Shown piece after piece: positions 12,701-20,934 of a DNA stretch of 64,000 bases. The position numbers and the translations under genes are program-made. This DNA is from Trichobilharzia regenti (Eukaryota > Platyhelminthes > Trematoda > Strigeidida > Schistosomatidae). The DNA lies in NCBI GenBank assembly GCA_944472135.2, contig OX235262.1:59430440-59494439 (forward strand), read 5' to 3'. Position 1 is the stretch's first letter. Each line of letters starts with the position of its first letter. A model generated the notes under the pieces. It made no database searches and had not been told where the DNA came from. It worked only from the letters and a program-made list of their open reading frames with translations.

Positions 12701-15700
12701 TATTGTTCGGCAATTAAAATCGAAAATGATACAGAAGTCTATAAACAAGTGTTTAAAATTAAATATACTGTACTTTTATTCGTATTTTTTTAGTCTTCTT
12801 CCAACTTGTACACGACTGAATCATTTGTACCTTCGAGTTGACCGCCAATGGCTACCAAGGCCAACGAACCAACGTTCAATGTTCACGTTCTTTTACAAGG
12901 GTAGAGGGGGAGAGATTAATAACTAAAGTGTTATATATCAAATCGACTATAAATGAGATTATAGGTTTCCAGACCGTAGGTGTTACGAATTTACTGGAAT
13001 AATTTGAGCGCCGAGTCAGATTGATTCATTATAAATTATTTAAATTTAACACGCTCGGATTAATTTAAATAATTTATAACGACTATAAATGATTTAAAAT
13101 CTCTCTCTGAGACATCTGGAGAATTCTACTACCTCTAAGACAAGTGAAAAACACAAGGTCGAGGAGTATAAAACTCAAGTTTCGAAATTGTATAGTTACA
13201 ATTGATGTGATGTAGTTTTGGAAACAACAACTTTGTTATTCGGTAAACGATTCTGTTTCACTGTGTTATATGATATATACGATAAAAAAATTAATATGGT
13301 ATTTTCAATCATTGGTTTTTTAGAGATTTTGCTTGATTCGTTTGAGGACTCTATCATGAGCTGACATCAATTAGAAGATCACTGGTGTGGATGCGTGCTG
13401 ATGAGGAGTCCCAAACTAAGCAGACGATACAGCTGTCCAGTACTCCCTGCAGGTAATCCAATGGTTCTCTAACTGATATCAGTTCATGATGAAATCCTCC
13501 AACTAATATGGAATTCACGTGCTCTATTCCTTCTTATTCTCCTGTATTTTGAATTCTTTTGAAAGGGTAAACTGACTGGATTCACTTCACCAATTATTCA
13601 TATATTCAATAAAACAGCTAATATTGTTGTAAATAATGGTTTACCGAAACGACCAAATGTTCTCCTACTTGGTGATTCAACTGGTGATATACATATGGCA
13701 GATGGAGCGACAATTGATGATCCTACTGGACAACTTGGTACTGTACTGCGTATTGGCTTTTTAAATGAAGGAGTAAGCCATGTCGAGTTTCAAGGGATTT
13801 TTTATTTTTGTGATAGTATTAAAATGTTGATGAAGTCTTTCTTTTCAAGTGTGTTGGTTGGTTGGGATTTCAAGTTTGAACTGCATTGGTAGAAGTTAGA
13901 ATTGATAGGTCATCGAATTTCGACCTAGTGATTGGATGGTCAAAGAACACTCGTGTGACCTTAAAGGTTCTGGGTTTGACCTCTATTGGGATGATGGGTA
14001 CGTACTGCTGGCCAGGTACTACCTGGTTTTTAATCGTTCTCTAACTGATGTCAATCTCTGATCAAACATTCTTTGTTATTAACTCCAATATTTAACCAAT
14101 AGCTGGCATTCAACTCCCCGAAATAAAGTTTGCTTGCATTAGGATATCAGCTACAGACTTCTGGTTTGAGGACTGGAGACAATGCTCGTTCGTTAGATTG
14201 CAGGTGGATTTTGTTTCAAACCCCGAGACCAGTTGGTTGAATATGGAATATTTAAACTAATTAGCTGCATCACTATAGAACTAAATAAGTGTCTTAATAA
14301 TGAAGTGTCTTCAAGTGTATATTTTTGAAATATCCATGTTATGATAGAATGCTAGCCAGTCACATGGCGGAGGAGGTCTAGGTTTGACTTCCTGCGGGGC
14401 CCATTCCTACGCCTGACCTGGTTCACTAGCCAACCGACAGTATAGTAAGCGTGGAAAAGTGGTCAGGGTGGGTGTGAAGCTGTAAAGCTGGAAACCCTTT
14501 GTATCACTCGGAACAGAAGGATCTTTATGAGAGGTACAGCTTTAAAGAATACTGTACACTTATTTCACGTATTAAAATTACTGACCACAAGTGACTATCC
14601 GATTTTGTTGAGAAGTAAATCTGAGTCCTAATTGCGTACTACTGAAGAGTTCGAGGCTAAGACGAAACAGCTGTCCAGAACTCCCTAGTTTTCTGTAGTC
14701 ATTTGGTGGCCAAAAGTTAAAACAGTTAGATTCCTACTAAGTAACACTTGGAAACTAATCTGACGCTTCAAAAAACTATTTGCTACTGAATGATTGTGAT
14801 AAGTACTTGTATACCGATCACATCAACCACTAGTTCTCGCTAGATAAATTGAAGTGATCGAAACACCGGATAGGCGTTTCGCCTATTTGCGGCTAAGCTC
14901 ATTGCGGTCTGAATAATTTCGGTTTCCAGGGGAAACTGTTGGGAAATCTCACCTTAAATTGTATAGATTGCAAATCAATTTGTGAACTATGAATTTGGTG
15001 TAACAAGTGTTGATTTTCAGGGATTTGATCAGTTAAAGAACCATTGGAAAACCAGAGACCCTTCATCAGGATGCAGGCACTAAGGTTCGAAACCAGGCAA
15101 GCGCAGTCCACCAAGTCAAGTAAGAAGAACAGTTACTGCTCTGTGACATTGACAAGCGGTTGCGTTATGTATTGGAAGTTGACAGAAATTAGATTTTATG
15201 GGTCATTGGATTGGGTTCCAGTGGTTGAATAGTCTACGAGCTTGACTTCGGGTCCGAAGGTCCTGGATTCAAACTCCGTTGTGTGCGTACTGCCGATGTG
15301 TCCCTAAGTAGAATGAAACAGCTGTCCAACGCTACCCAGGCTTTCAATAGTTCTCTATCTGATATCAAATTGTGATAAAACTTGGCACCAATCAAACCCC
15401 TACAAAATAACTCTTAGGATTTTTATAATCCCTGCACATGTGGAGATGTAGTTCCACTAGTCAAGACTATATTTTCAATCAAACTAACCTACTGGTTTAA
15501 ATCTCCGCTTTACATATCGGCGATATAACGGTTAAATGCGGTATAGTCTGGTTAAATATCTATCTCATCTAATCTAATATAAACCTAAAGGTTAGTTATG
15601 ACAATGATCTTATCTATTGTCGATTGACTGATTGATGTTATCAATTTTACAGTTTAAAGCTGACACGCGTGTATTTCATCCGTCTAGTCTTGTGGTGAAA

Positions 15701-18700
15701 ATAAAGCTTTTTACACATTTAAAGTTCAAAGTTGTGTGAAACTTCATTTTTGTGCGAAAACACCGTTAATATCATATATTGGTATTTATTTTGTTTAGGG
15801 CTTATTTAAAAAAAACTTTTTCGCGTAATACGATTATAGAGAATGAACTTTAGGTTTTTTTGAACGTCATCTGGTAAATAAAACTGTATCTTTGATTAAA
15901 CACTCTAGGTAGTAGCTAGCTAATCTCATGCGTCTAGTCCATTGTGTGTGTGTGTGTAGTGTAGACCAAAATTCTATCGTCAGTCAAGTTTACAATGTGG
16001 TTGGTCGTCACGGTGCACTCTGAATTGCTATTTGGTATTAGATAATTGGAGGCAGTCGTTCTGGGTTTCGTGTTTGTTGACATTCATCAGTCAGCAAGGC
16101 TTACCTGCAGTCTTAAAGAGGCTCTCAGACTGTTCCCTCTAAGATTCGAGCCTGTGTCATTCATTGGTACTGTCAAAGGTGTTACCACTGAGCTATTCGG
16201 CCTCGCGACTGATCTCCTGTATGACTGTATTGGATACTTTCATTGGAGACTAGCTAGAAATTAACACTAGTGTTATTCGTCCAGTCCTTTGTTTATATAG
16301 TAACTAGACTAGTAGTATGAGTGAAATTCATACAACTAGTTCCTTTGACAAACTTGAACCAAAGCAAGAAGAACATACTGAACAGGACAAAATGATTTCA
16401 TTATATTTCATTGAATCTCGCCAGCTGCATAAACCCATAAACAATCTAATATCAATATAGCGAAAATATTTAGTCAGACATCTGTAAAACACAAAAAATA
16501 ATTGAGTAAAGAATATCCTTTTCGATAAATTCCTCTTCTGGCTCTACAGTCATATATATATGTTTAGATACGTAGAATATTCTAGAATATTAGTCAATAA
16601 CAATATTAGTGATTTTTTAAATAATATCAATTTGTAAAGTAAGATCAATGGAATTAAAGTTCATGAAAGATGCTCAAATTACATTAATAATAAAGATATA
16701 ATAGCAAATAGAATATCAACTAAAATTAGGGAGATTTCCACAAAAATTAAGGATCATTCAAACCTAGATGGCCAAGGTAATGATAATGTCTGAACTAGCT
16801 TCTTTTAGACACATAAGTTAGGCTTCTTAATATGGATCCCAACAGTCTGCCTCAGTAATATTTAGTAATCGAACTCTTAAGGCGAAGTTAAGATTTGTTG
16901 GTATGGGGTAAATGACTTTGAAAGCCACCTCATTGACATCAATCTTTTGTTGTGTATCCACAAGATGAGATAGAATAGCACTACGAATAGATTTTGTTTG
17001 TCCTTTACTTAACCATCAGAAAGCAGGGTGGTGTTGAGAAATCCGACGATAAACACATGCCTAATTGTACGGCCTATGCAACTAACTGGCTCACTCCACA
17101 GGAGCAGTTTAATTGGTAGATACACATGGAAGAGGCGAAATCAGGCAGTTTATTTTTTACTCCTTAACTTAAAAGAGAAGTGGTTTTGAAGACACAGGGT
17201 AATTCAATAGCAGGGAATGCTCTTTTTAACCGTATGTCTAAGGCGTTGTTTTAGTATCTCACTGATGTTGTCCCCGAGGAACTGAATAAGGCCTTCTTAT
17301 GAACTGTTGGTACCTTGGGCTGCCTTGATTTTAGATTCGTATTCTTATCGATAAACTTTTCTTGATCAACGTTTTCACTCAGCAACCGTTTAATATTATT
17401 AAGTTCATTTATCCGAGAAGATTGCTCTTGCTATGTGAACCAAGCACTTCATTAGAAAAAATCAGTATACTGACCAGTTGATGCAGGTTTTTCTATATAT
17501 ACAAAAAAATATTCAAATACGTAAGTTATTGATCACAAAGGCAAAGAATATTATTAATACCATGTGACTAATTAGCATAATGGAAGGGAATAAGAATTGT
17601 TGTTAAGCTCGTTAGTATATACAGAAATACCCAAGGACTGTTCTATAATAACGAATGGAGGTGTAAAATCAAGGATACACTTACGCAAGGGTTAAATAAT
17701 TCAGTAGTTGAACAAAGGTCAAAAAAGGCATCCAGACACAACTTTGTGGGGATTATTGATGTCTCACGCATCATGTCGATTGTTCGATTACACCTTTTTT
17801 GTCCACAACAGATTTGAGAATGTGTAGGATATTTCTTATATCTGATGTGTTGATTGTTACCTCAGAACTTTATTCTTTTGATAGACTGTAGAATGTAAAT
17901 TCGTTGAGCGGAATGATCATTTCGTTTGCTTTAGTAATTACGTCACACATTCTAATAGATATTTAGACTTTAATTCATCTCATCCGTTAACTGTTAAGGC
18001 AGGCTTAGTTAAGTGGTGTCTAACAAACCGAGCAGTAGCACTAAGTAGCACAAAAAAGATCTAAATGGTGAAATAGAACAGATAGAAGAGGCGTTGGTGT
18101 TAAATAACTATCCTATAAAATTCATTAGAAAGATCGGAAAAGGCCAAAAGCAAAATAAAAATAATTGTGAAACTAGTAATGATTCCTCCCATTTATGCTG
18201 GATGATTGTTGTCTTTTGTTGGTGCTGTTGGCCAGGAATCTTCAACACATACCTCTGTCTTCTCTATGTTCACCTGAAGTCCTATCTTCTCTGGATGCTT
18301 CTTCTGCAAACTTGTTGCTTTTCACTTGCATATCTTCGAGTTTATGAGAAATCAGACATATATCATCGGTGAAGTCCAGATCCTCCAAGTTGTTTTTTGT
18401 GTGAGTCCATCTTATGCCTATTTCCTCATTGCCCGTTGTCTGTCACATTATCCAGTCTACTGCAATCAGGGAAATCATTGGCGATAGTAGGCAGCCAGTT
18501 TGTCTTACTCCCGCCTTTACCTCGAAGGATTCCGTAAGTTTTCCGTTGTGGATTACCTGGAAAACTTACGGGCTAAATTATTAAATTATTAATAATTAAA
18601 TAATTTATTATAATTGCATTACATTGTTCGACATTGTTTTCTTTTCCACCCACCCTATCCTTCACACCCCCCCCTCACACTTAGATTGAAGAAAACTTGG

Positions 18701-18798
18701 AAAGATTTCAATCTGTTTATGATATTGTTCTTGTCAATGACGATACATTTAATATCCCATTGAAAATTATTCAAAGTATCCTGTTACACGATGATTAG
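629..18798 (+). CDS. NT5C3: Cytosolic 5'-nucleotidase III (NT5C3 family), six exons, 5' end off window
   Basis: Joined exons 629-702, 749-795, 4615-4790, 8166-8328, 13566-13772 and 18685-18798 read through in one frame with GT/AG borders at every junction. The product matches the animal NT5C3 family, HAD-superfamily enzymes that dephosphorylate pyrimidine (and m7G) nucleoside monophosphates in the cytosol. Seen directly: HAD motif I VTDFDRTMS, then IPTCHG; the substrate-pocket region EWWESAH; motif II VFSAGLGD; VVSNFM; IFNK; motif IV LLGDSTGDIHMAD; and the C-terminal YDIVLVND, in the family order. The first two introns differ greatly (46 nt, then 3.8 kb; later ones 3.4, 5.2 and 4.9 kb), the usual schistosome pattern of short 5' and long 3' introns. 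Roughly the first 40-50 residues of the family are missing, so upstream exon(s) must lie left of the window. No disabling change seen; likely functional. Confidence 0.93.
749..795 (+). CDS. NT5C3: NT5C3 micro-exon
   Basis: 47-nt exon between TTCTTCAG and GTAAGT, separated from the previous exon by a 46-nt intron. Encodes GIFESDPELTETTKSL in the frame carried over from the preceding exon, corresponding to the variable stretch after the PTCH motif in vertebrate NT5C3. Confidence 0.87.
1070..1450. repeat. R3 dispersed repeat copy
   Basis: Contains the block GGAATAATTTCGTTTGCC with AAAGGAAAC, then CGAACTGCGTAAAC, which recurs near 3865, 14905 and 49375, and a flank ending in GATCACTTCGATCTGGCTGG that recurs near 49060 and 49300. 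Family not identified. Confidence 0.5.
1737..2875 (-). mobile_element. Inner Merlin DNA transposon, nested
   Basis: 40-bp perfect terminal inverted repeats at 1737-1776 and 2836-2875 (GGTGACTCTAAAGAATAGCG inward), continuing imperfectly to ~60 bp. Flanked by the 8-bp duplication AGAAAATC at 1729-1736 and 2876-2883. Length 1139 bp. A third Merlin relic at 5.7-5.8 kb keeps the uninterrupted sequence across this junction (CATGTGACAGAAACATCTCC), confirming the insertion. Confidence 0.93.
1892..2560 (-). pseudogene. Merlin transposase, inner element
   Basis: IS1016/ISXO2-type DDE transposase. An open stretch of 112 codons (1892-2230) has IHTDEWSGY and HTSSIESFRSRLKR (Asp and Glu of the triad) and MIYSYLDEFMYRNWF. 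Upstream in the same region, GSIVHIDETVLIKRKYNRGR supplies the first Asp. At least two in-frame stops (after DVSS and after QANQ) break the upstream part, so it is non-autonomous now. Confidence 0.87.
2884..3231 (-). pseudogene. Merlin (ISXO2/IS1016-like) transposase remnant, outer element
   Basis: Minus-strand reading frame open for about 115 codons: TLIPIITRLVKWG, then IIHTDEWKGYNSL, GYIHHRVNHSSDFVDP, HTNSIEGFWGRLKNRIR, LIYGYLDEYMYR, PMLNWEIF. The second catalytic Asp (HTDEW) and the Glu (NSIEG) of the DDE domain are visible. The frame is cut at LNWEIF by the inner Merlin. Confidence 0.85.
3855..3960. repeat. R3 fragment
   Basis: CTGAATAATTTCGGTTCCC, then AAGGGAACTGCGGG and CCTCGAGTTGTGTAAAC, as at 14905 and 49375. 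The following 3961-4195 is AT-rich with nothing recognised. Confidence 0.5.
4200..4400 (-). repeat. SINE-B copy
   Basis: Shares GATATCAGTTAGGGAACCAT, the hammerhead region (4245-4300, decayed), and the B-box complement GGGTTCGAACCCC followed by ACCTTACGGTTACAAG. Confidence 0.75.
4615..4790 (+). CDS. NT5C3: NT5C3 exon, helical cap region
   Basis: Acceptor AAAATTAG, donor GTGAGT. Encodes LIELRNKYYPIEMD through TVKESRLVL. It aligns with the human segment containing KYYAIEVDP and PYMVEWYTKSH; the aromatic pair in IEWWESAH sits where the family recognises the base. Ends with two bases of a split Arg codon completed at 8166. Confidence 0.92.
5275..6363. mobile_element. Foldback-type DNA element with ~300-bp terminal inverted repeats
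   Basis: Left end 5275-5592 and right end 6062-6363 are inverted copies over their whole length: TGGTGAGAGCTGTCTGCA outside, then GTCAATGTTCACGTC, TCGCAGATATAT, ATAATGTACATAAAA and GATTTTCTCAATAAA in matching order. No target duplication was found. The middle 470 bp is a Merlin relic. The element is unlike the two Merlins upstream in its ends; family not identified. Confidence 0.72.
5612..6061 (-). mobile_element. Decayed Merlin relic inside the foldback element
   Basis: Begins TCGGCAAAGTTAGACC with the outer-Merlin terminal sequence and keeps CATCTCCCAGTTTAGCAT; the minus strand still reads IVHTDDWKDYNSLSS before frame breaks. The second terminus is lost. Confidence 0.7.
6366..6480 (+). repeat. 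SINE-B fragment with hammerhead region
   Basis: Hammerhead region GAGTACTGATGAAGAGTCCC, GAAATAGCTGTCCAGTA, then the SINE-B 3' part. C3 of the catalytic core is changed. Confidence 0.65.
6495..6775 (-). mobile_element. PLE-1 3' UTR relic
   Basis: Parallels 57450-57700: ACATTTATTTCTCGATAC, AGCAACAGAGGTTCATAAA, GACAGGTGTGAATGTTTTTC, CAGATAAGGAAGAAAAGGG. No coding part remains. Confidence 0.65.
6795..6980 (-). repeat. SINE-A copy
   Basis: tRNA-like head at 6905-6980 (B-box complement GGGGATCGAACCCC; A-box side CTGTGCCACCGACGCAC) followed by the diagnostic tail GATATCGGTAGTCC and TTGATTCCACACC. Confidence 0.8.
7125..7460 (-). repeat. SINE-B copy
   Basis: Starts with CACTAACTGTCATTGGTTAC and has the decayed hammerhead at 7178-7235, then the tRNA-like head and the extended tail ending near ACCCGACTGGTCACAAC. 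7461-7730 has nothing recognised. Confidence 0.7.
7735..7938 (-). repeat. SINE-A copy
   Basis: Head CTGTGCCACCGACGCAC with B-box complement GGGAATCGAACCCC; tail includes CCATAGATATCAGGTGTGCG and TATGGAATTTTCAGCATG. Confidence 0.82.
8166..8328 (+). CDS. NT5C3: NT5C3 exon with HAD motif II
   Basis: Acceptor CATATTTTTAG, donor GTAAGC. Completes a split AGG codon and encodes EKVDSFLQLLHNHNIP, the motif II segment VLVFSAGLGDVID, and MRVVSNFMQFDND. The Ser of FSAG is the family phosphate-binding residue. Confidence 0.93.
8430..8660 (-). mobile_element. RTE-1 3' fragment
   Basis: CTCCACATACTGTCATTTCC, then CACTCGACAGCCT follow the order of the RTE-1 3' coding end seen at 10230-10350. It abuts an oppositely oriented RTE-1 fragment. 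Confidence 0.6.
8670..9062 (+). mobile_element. RTE-1 3' fragment
   Basis: Contains the RTE-1 tail-end order (GATCTGTACTCAAGATGAGA, GAACCAACCAAGAACC) and ends in the family's AAGGGAATAAT plus (AAT)n tail. 5'-truncated. Confidence 0.7.
9265..9480 (+). repeat. SINE-B copy
   Basis: tRNA-like head GTAGCTGAATGGTCTACG and B-box GGGTTCGAGCCCC, then the hammerhead region with core lesions (GTACTGTGAAGAGCCC) and stem III ACAACTGTC. Confidence 0.8.
9650..9990 (-). mobile_element. RTE-2 3' coding relic
   Basis: Minus strand reads MKRLSVFEQRSLLPISHVKW, then VDKVVKLHQLRWVG, matching the RTE-2 ORF at 30660-30830 (MKRLAVFDHRCLRSISRVKW; VKLQRLRWLGHV). Confidence 0.7.
10135..10715 (-). mobile_element. RTE-1 3' fragment
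   Basis: (AAT)n-type end at 10145, CCTAGAGGAAGATAGGG, then complement coding for IQQAIARVEP, KIRWERTNQPSRNQ. Same segment as in copies at 24.3, 38.8 and 50.4 kb. Confidence 0.78.
10840..11170 (-). mobile_element. PLE-2 terminal (pLTR-like) repeat
   Basis: ACGGTGAAACAGTATTATTA, GCTCATAATCGTATCAGC, TTTTCCAGATGTTCAGGA, TCAGTTATCAATGTTTCCC follow the order shared with 33270-33560, 47130-47330 and 57090-57330. Confidence 0.6.
11416..11661 (-). repeat. SINE-C copy with 13-bp target duplication
   Basis: tRNA-like head on the minus strand with a perfect 7-bp acceptor stem (GCGTCGG with CCGGCGC) and B-box GGGTTCGATCCCC; tail holds GGGGTCGCTAGCCTCATGCC and CAGTGGAACATAGGG. Flanked by ATATGGATCGATA at 11403-11415 and 11662-11674. 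Confidence 0.88.
11675..11924. other. Unassigned stretch
   Basis: AT-rich with short TATATATA runs; resembles the sequence left of the SINE-C (11170-11415), where TATATATA and TGTGTGTGCG runs occur. No gene or known repeat seen. Confidence 0.4.
11925..12175 (-). repeat. SINE-B copy (left half of inverted pair)
   Basis: GATGACATCAGTTGGAGAAC, hammerhead region 11960-12020 (decayed), B-box complement GGTTCGAACCC, and TAGACCATTAAGCCAATGGG. Confidence 0.75.
12178..12320 (+). repeat. SINE-B fragment (right half of inverted pair)
   Basis: GGTGGGTGCGTACTGTGACG, AGTACTCCCTGTAGG, AAATCCCTACGTAGCCAATA. Opposite orientation to 11925-12175. Confidence 0.7.
12330..12625 (+). mobile_element. PLE-2 GIY-YIG-end relic
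   Basis: AATAAAATAATTTAGTGTCT and a frame reading RNLKKNSSSTALHTYSYIQP resemble the PLE-2 tail ([20 protein letters not shown] at 53740). Heavily decayed. Confidence 0.55.
12860..13310 (+). mobile_element. PLE-2 terminal (pLTR-like) repeat
   Basis: GAGGGGGAGAGATTAATAAC, ACATCTGGAGAATTCTACTA, CTGTTTCACTGTGTTATATG in the order found at 43480-43720. Contains an 18-bp hairpin (13029-13046 with 13062-13079). Confidence 0.6.
13355..13500 (+). repeat. SINE-B, inverted-dimer type
   Basis: A short minus-strand piece (GAGCTGACATCAATTAGAAG) runs directly into a plus-strand copy (GCGTGCTGATGAGGAGTCCC, ACAGCTGTCCAGTACTCCCT). Confidence 0.7.
13566..13772 (+). CDS. NT5C3: NT5C3 exon with HAD motifs III/IV
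   Basis: 69 codons between TTTTGAAAG and GTAAGC. Encodes GKLTGFTSPIIHIFNK, NVLLLGDSTGDIHMADG and VLRIGFLNEG. GDSTGD carries the magnesium-binding acidic residues; IFNK corresponds to HVFNK of human NT5C3. Confidence 0.94.
13905..14110 (+). repeat. SINE-B copy
   Basis: GATTGGATGGTCAAAGAACA, B-box-like GGGTTTGACCTC, GGTACGTACTGCTGG, then GTTCTCTAACTGATGTCAAT. The hammerhead middle is deleted. Confidence 0.65.
14111..14595. other. Unassigned stretch
   Basis: Mixed dispersed-repeat-like sequence, with a possible B-box at GGTTTGACTTCC (14390). No family recognised. Confidence 0.35.
14600..14790 (+). repeat. SINE-B copy
   Basis: GCGTACTACTGAAGAGTTCG, GACGAAACAGCTGTCCAG retains the GAA and stem III side of the hammerhead; stem II is mutated. 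Confidence 0.65.
14800..15000. repeat. R3 copy
   Basis: ACATCAACCACTAGTTCTCG and CTGAATAATTTCGGTTTCC, shared with 49020-49440. Confidence 0.5.
15020..15115 (-). repeat. SINE-B fragment
   Basis: CAGTTAAAGAACCATTGGAA with B-box complement AAGGTTCGAAACC; most of the hammerhead is lost. Confidence 0.5.
15195..15420 (+). repeat. SINE-B copy
   Basis: Head TTCCAGTGGTTGAATAGTCT, GGTCCTGGATTCAAACTCC, then GTACTGCCGATGTGTCCC and GAAACAGCTGTCCAACGC. Confidence 0.75.
15421..16029. other. Intronic stretch with a PLE-2 terminal fragment
   Basis: Only 15825-15900 is recognisable (TTTGAACGTCATCTGGTAA, as in PLE-2 termini). The rest is AT-rich with a (TG)n run near 15945. Confidence 0.4.
16030..16262. repeat. 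Pol III-type repeat related to the inverted-end element at 59.5 kb
   Basis: Shares GTCAGCAAGGCTTACCTGCA, AAGATTCGAGCCTGTGTC and TTACCACTGAGCTATTCGGC with 59540-59640. The complement has an A-box-like CTCAGTGGTAA and B-box-like GGCTCGAATCT. Only the left inverted end is recognisable. Confidence 0.5.
16263..16739. other. AT-rich stretch, nothing recognised
   Basis: No ORF of note, no shared repeat block seen. Confidence 0.4.
16740..17470 (-). pseudogene. PLE-5 relic: C-terminal GIY-YIG part of a Penelope ORF
   Basis: Minus-strand frames read INELNNIKRLLSENVDQEKF, KVPTVHKKALFSSSG, KLPDFASSMCIYQLNCSC, then KSIRSAILSHLVDTQQKID and EVAFKVIYPIPTNLNFALRV. This is the PLE order linker, CIYQ-x-C-x-C GIY-YIG entry, KSIRSAI-HL, FKVIY. 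The IYQFTC...SAIRSATTEHLV...FKVIYKV ORF at 20.9-21.2 kb is the nearest relative. Several stops and frameshifts. Confidence 0.72.
17471..17929. other. AT-rich stretch, nothing recognised
   Basis: No coding or repeat block could be assigned. Confidence 0.35.
17930..18180 (+). mobile_element. PLE-2 internal fragment
   Basis: Encodes [31 protein letters not shown], identical in layout to 53215-53410. Cut at 18180, where RTE-1 sequence begins abruptly. Confidence 0.8.
18181..18571 (-). mobile_element. RTE-1 internal fragment (palm remnant)
   Basis: Shares TCCCATTTATGCTG, GCATATCTTCGAGTTTATGA and TCCAGATCCTCCAAG with 39400-39600, the region after the RT catalytic YADD equivalent. Ends at CGGAATCCTT...GGAAAACTTACGG (minus strand). 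Confidence 0.78.
18685..18798 (+). CDS. NT5C3: NT5C3 terminal exon and stop
   Basis: Acceptor CACACTTAG; encodes IEENLERFQSVYDIVLVNDD and then TFNIPLKIIQSILLHDD before TAG at 18796-18798. It matches the family C-terminus (SYDIVLVQDE, then SILQKIL in human). The exon lies 113 nt past the end of an RTE-1 fragment in the preceding intron. Confidence 0.93.
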   Translation: MEENLERFQSVYDIVLVNDDTFNIPLKIIQSILLHDD

Positions 18799-18990
18799 TG
18801 GAAGTAAAAGCGCTAATGAAAGAGAATCACACTCATTCTTCATTTATTCGTTTATTTTTAGATTTTTTTTTAAAAATTCTATTTTATTACTGTAATTTGT
18901 TAATATTATTATTATTATTACCATAGTGATTTGTGATCTGTGAAATCAAATAAAATGGAAACTATTATTATTATTATTTGTTTTAATTTT
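18799..18990 (+). other. Probable NT5C3 3' UTR with AATAAA
   Basis: AT-rich sequence after the stop codon. An AATAAA hexamer lies at about 18950-18955, the best polyadenylation-signal candidate within 200 nt. The transcript end is inferred. Confidence 0.45.
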
Positions 18991-19990
18991 CAATGAAATT
19001 ACTGATTTCCTCAGCGTATTTTATTATTTTTTCTGCGTTTTTCTATGGGTTTGTGTTGAAGTGTACAAAACAAGAGTGATGAATATTCTTTTTCCTTTTA
19101 TGATTCATCGACTTCATCAAGCAGCCAACCCATCTATTACATTTGTCTAATTAGTTAGTTGGTTCATTATTCAGTTCTGTGCTATCCCCATCAACCCTTT
19201 ACCCCCCTATCCTAGCCGTGGATATTTATTTCTTACTATTGTCCACCTTCCCATCTATCTATCCATCCATCTATTCGTTGATAGATTGCTACACTGGTAT
19301 GCAATAATAATGACAATTATTATTATTATCATTATCGTTATTACTATTTACTATTCGGTCACCTTATATTAAATTAACACATTAATAAAGAACATGTGTA
19401 ATCACATTTTTCTTTCGTGTGGCTAAAACTTTAAATTCTCCTCTTTGTTTTCAAATTTCTCTCCCTTCATTTTCCTTCTTTTCATTTTTCCCGCTCAATA
19501 TATATTATTTGAAAGTTATACTGGATTATTGAAACATTGGACAAACAAACAAACAAATCAATCAATCAACCAATAAATATTCATATTTATTCGCTTAGTG
19601 GATGGAGTGTTGTAAACTTACAGACACACACACACACACAGACATACACTTTTCCTTCTTCCTCTTCGTCACGTGCTAGACGTTATCAATTAGTTGGTTG
19701 ATGAAGTGTTATCATCACAACATATATATCTGGCAAAAAATATATTTGCTATTGTATATTTTTACAGTTAAATAATCATTATTTGATTCTATTCTTCTAC
19801 CATTTTCTGTTTTCTATTAAAATAGATTTAAAATGATGTCCTTTATCTTTTTTAAAGATGTGTATAAAGAAAACAAATCTGTCTTCAATAAATTGATTAA
19901 CAGAATCGAGTTATGAGTGTGTGAATTTTTATCAGTTAAGTCTTTTTTGGTTCAATTCATGGATAATCTCCATCCAGTTATCAATGTAAA
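18991..19990. other. Intergenic AT-rich stretch with microsatellites
   Basis: Contains (TTA)n near 19315-19345, (AC)n at about 19622-19642 and ATCTATCC-type runs near 19255. No gene signal seen. Confidence 0.5.
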
Positions 19991-20073
19991 CAAAACACAT
20001 AGATCAGCGAAGAGTCTCCTTTCAACAGCAAATACATTTTCTTAGCTGTACAATCGCAAATATATATATGTAG
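19990..20073 (+). repeat. Direct copy of the PLE terminal block, outside the inverted repeat
   Basis: ATAGATCAGCGAAGAGTCTC, CTTAGCTGTACAATCGCAAA repeats 20312-20380 with a few changes, as expected for a second terminal repeat. Confidence 0.7.
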
Positions 20074-20934
20074 TTCGGCGATGATATCTCTAACTGCAGT
20101 AATGAATGACATGAGTTCGAAAATTCGAGAGAAAGAGAGGGAGGAAGAGTATCATTTCCTTCAAGGTTGCACAAACAAACATGCACACACACACGTACAT
20201 ACCTTACTGACCAGTATCACAATAAGCATACAACTTAAAATATACAACATCTCATCAGCCATTATCTCGAATCAATCACCTAACATCCATTCATACTGAA
20301 CCAAAAAGACGTAGATCAGCGAAGAGTCTCCTTTCGACAGCGAATTCATTTTCTTAGCTGTACAATCGCAAATATATGTGTCATTTTGTGTGCATGTGTA
20401 CATTAAGTTTGTCAAACAAAATTACAATTGGTTATGGTTATTTTAACTAAACAGGTGAAGATTGGTAATACAAGTCAAGAAAATTAGGTCTTAATGAAAT
20501 TAGGGTAGTAACAAAAGTGATGAGTTGTCACAAACAGTTGTTAAAAGAAGTTATGTAATAATAATATGAATAGTTTGATGAGTGAGTTTTACTCAGGATG
20601 CACATACAAACAAAGTAGATAATACGAAATTCTGTAAGAGATCTAAGTGAATATAAGAATTATAAGCAATTAAAGAACAGATAAAGAAACAAAATTAAGT
20701 CATCAAAATAAAATAAAAAACTCAAATCAAAAAAGTTGTTACCATGACAGTAGAAGTGGTTGAGTAATCTTCTTTTGTATTCACAGCTCCAATTTTTCTA
20801 TGTAAATGGCCAGAGCTTCAGCGACACAAAGAAGACGAAACCGAATTGCCTTTGATAGGTTAATCCTGACTTTGTAGATTACTTTGAAGGAGGCGTTTGT
20901 TGAGATGAAATGATTAGTGTTAACCAGGTGTTCA
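20074..20934 (-). mobile_element. Left arm of 861-bp inverted repeat (PLE 3' end)
   Basis: Reverse complement of 21081-21941 with no indel (coordinate sums are constant at both ends) and no mismatch in the segments I compared. Outer boundary TTCGGCGATGATATCTC, inner boundary AACCAGGTGTTCA. Holds an inverted copy of the PLE ORF 3' end and 3' UTR. Confidence 0.92.

Noticed and set aside
18532..18571. 13-bp hairpin near the last NT5C3 exon as a terminator or regulator
   Set aside because: It arises at the broken end of an RTE-1 fragment and includes its coding sequence.
20081..20299. 72-codon frame repeated at 21716-21934 as a duplicated gene
   Set aside because: It is the same low-complexity piece of PLE untranslated sequence in both arms of the inverted repeat.
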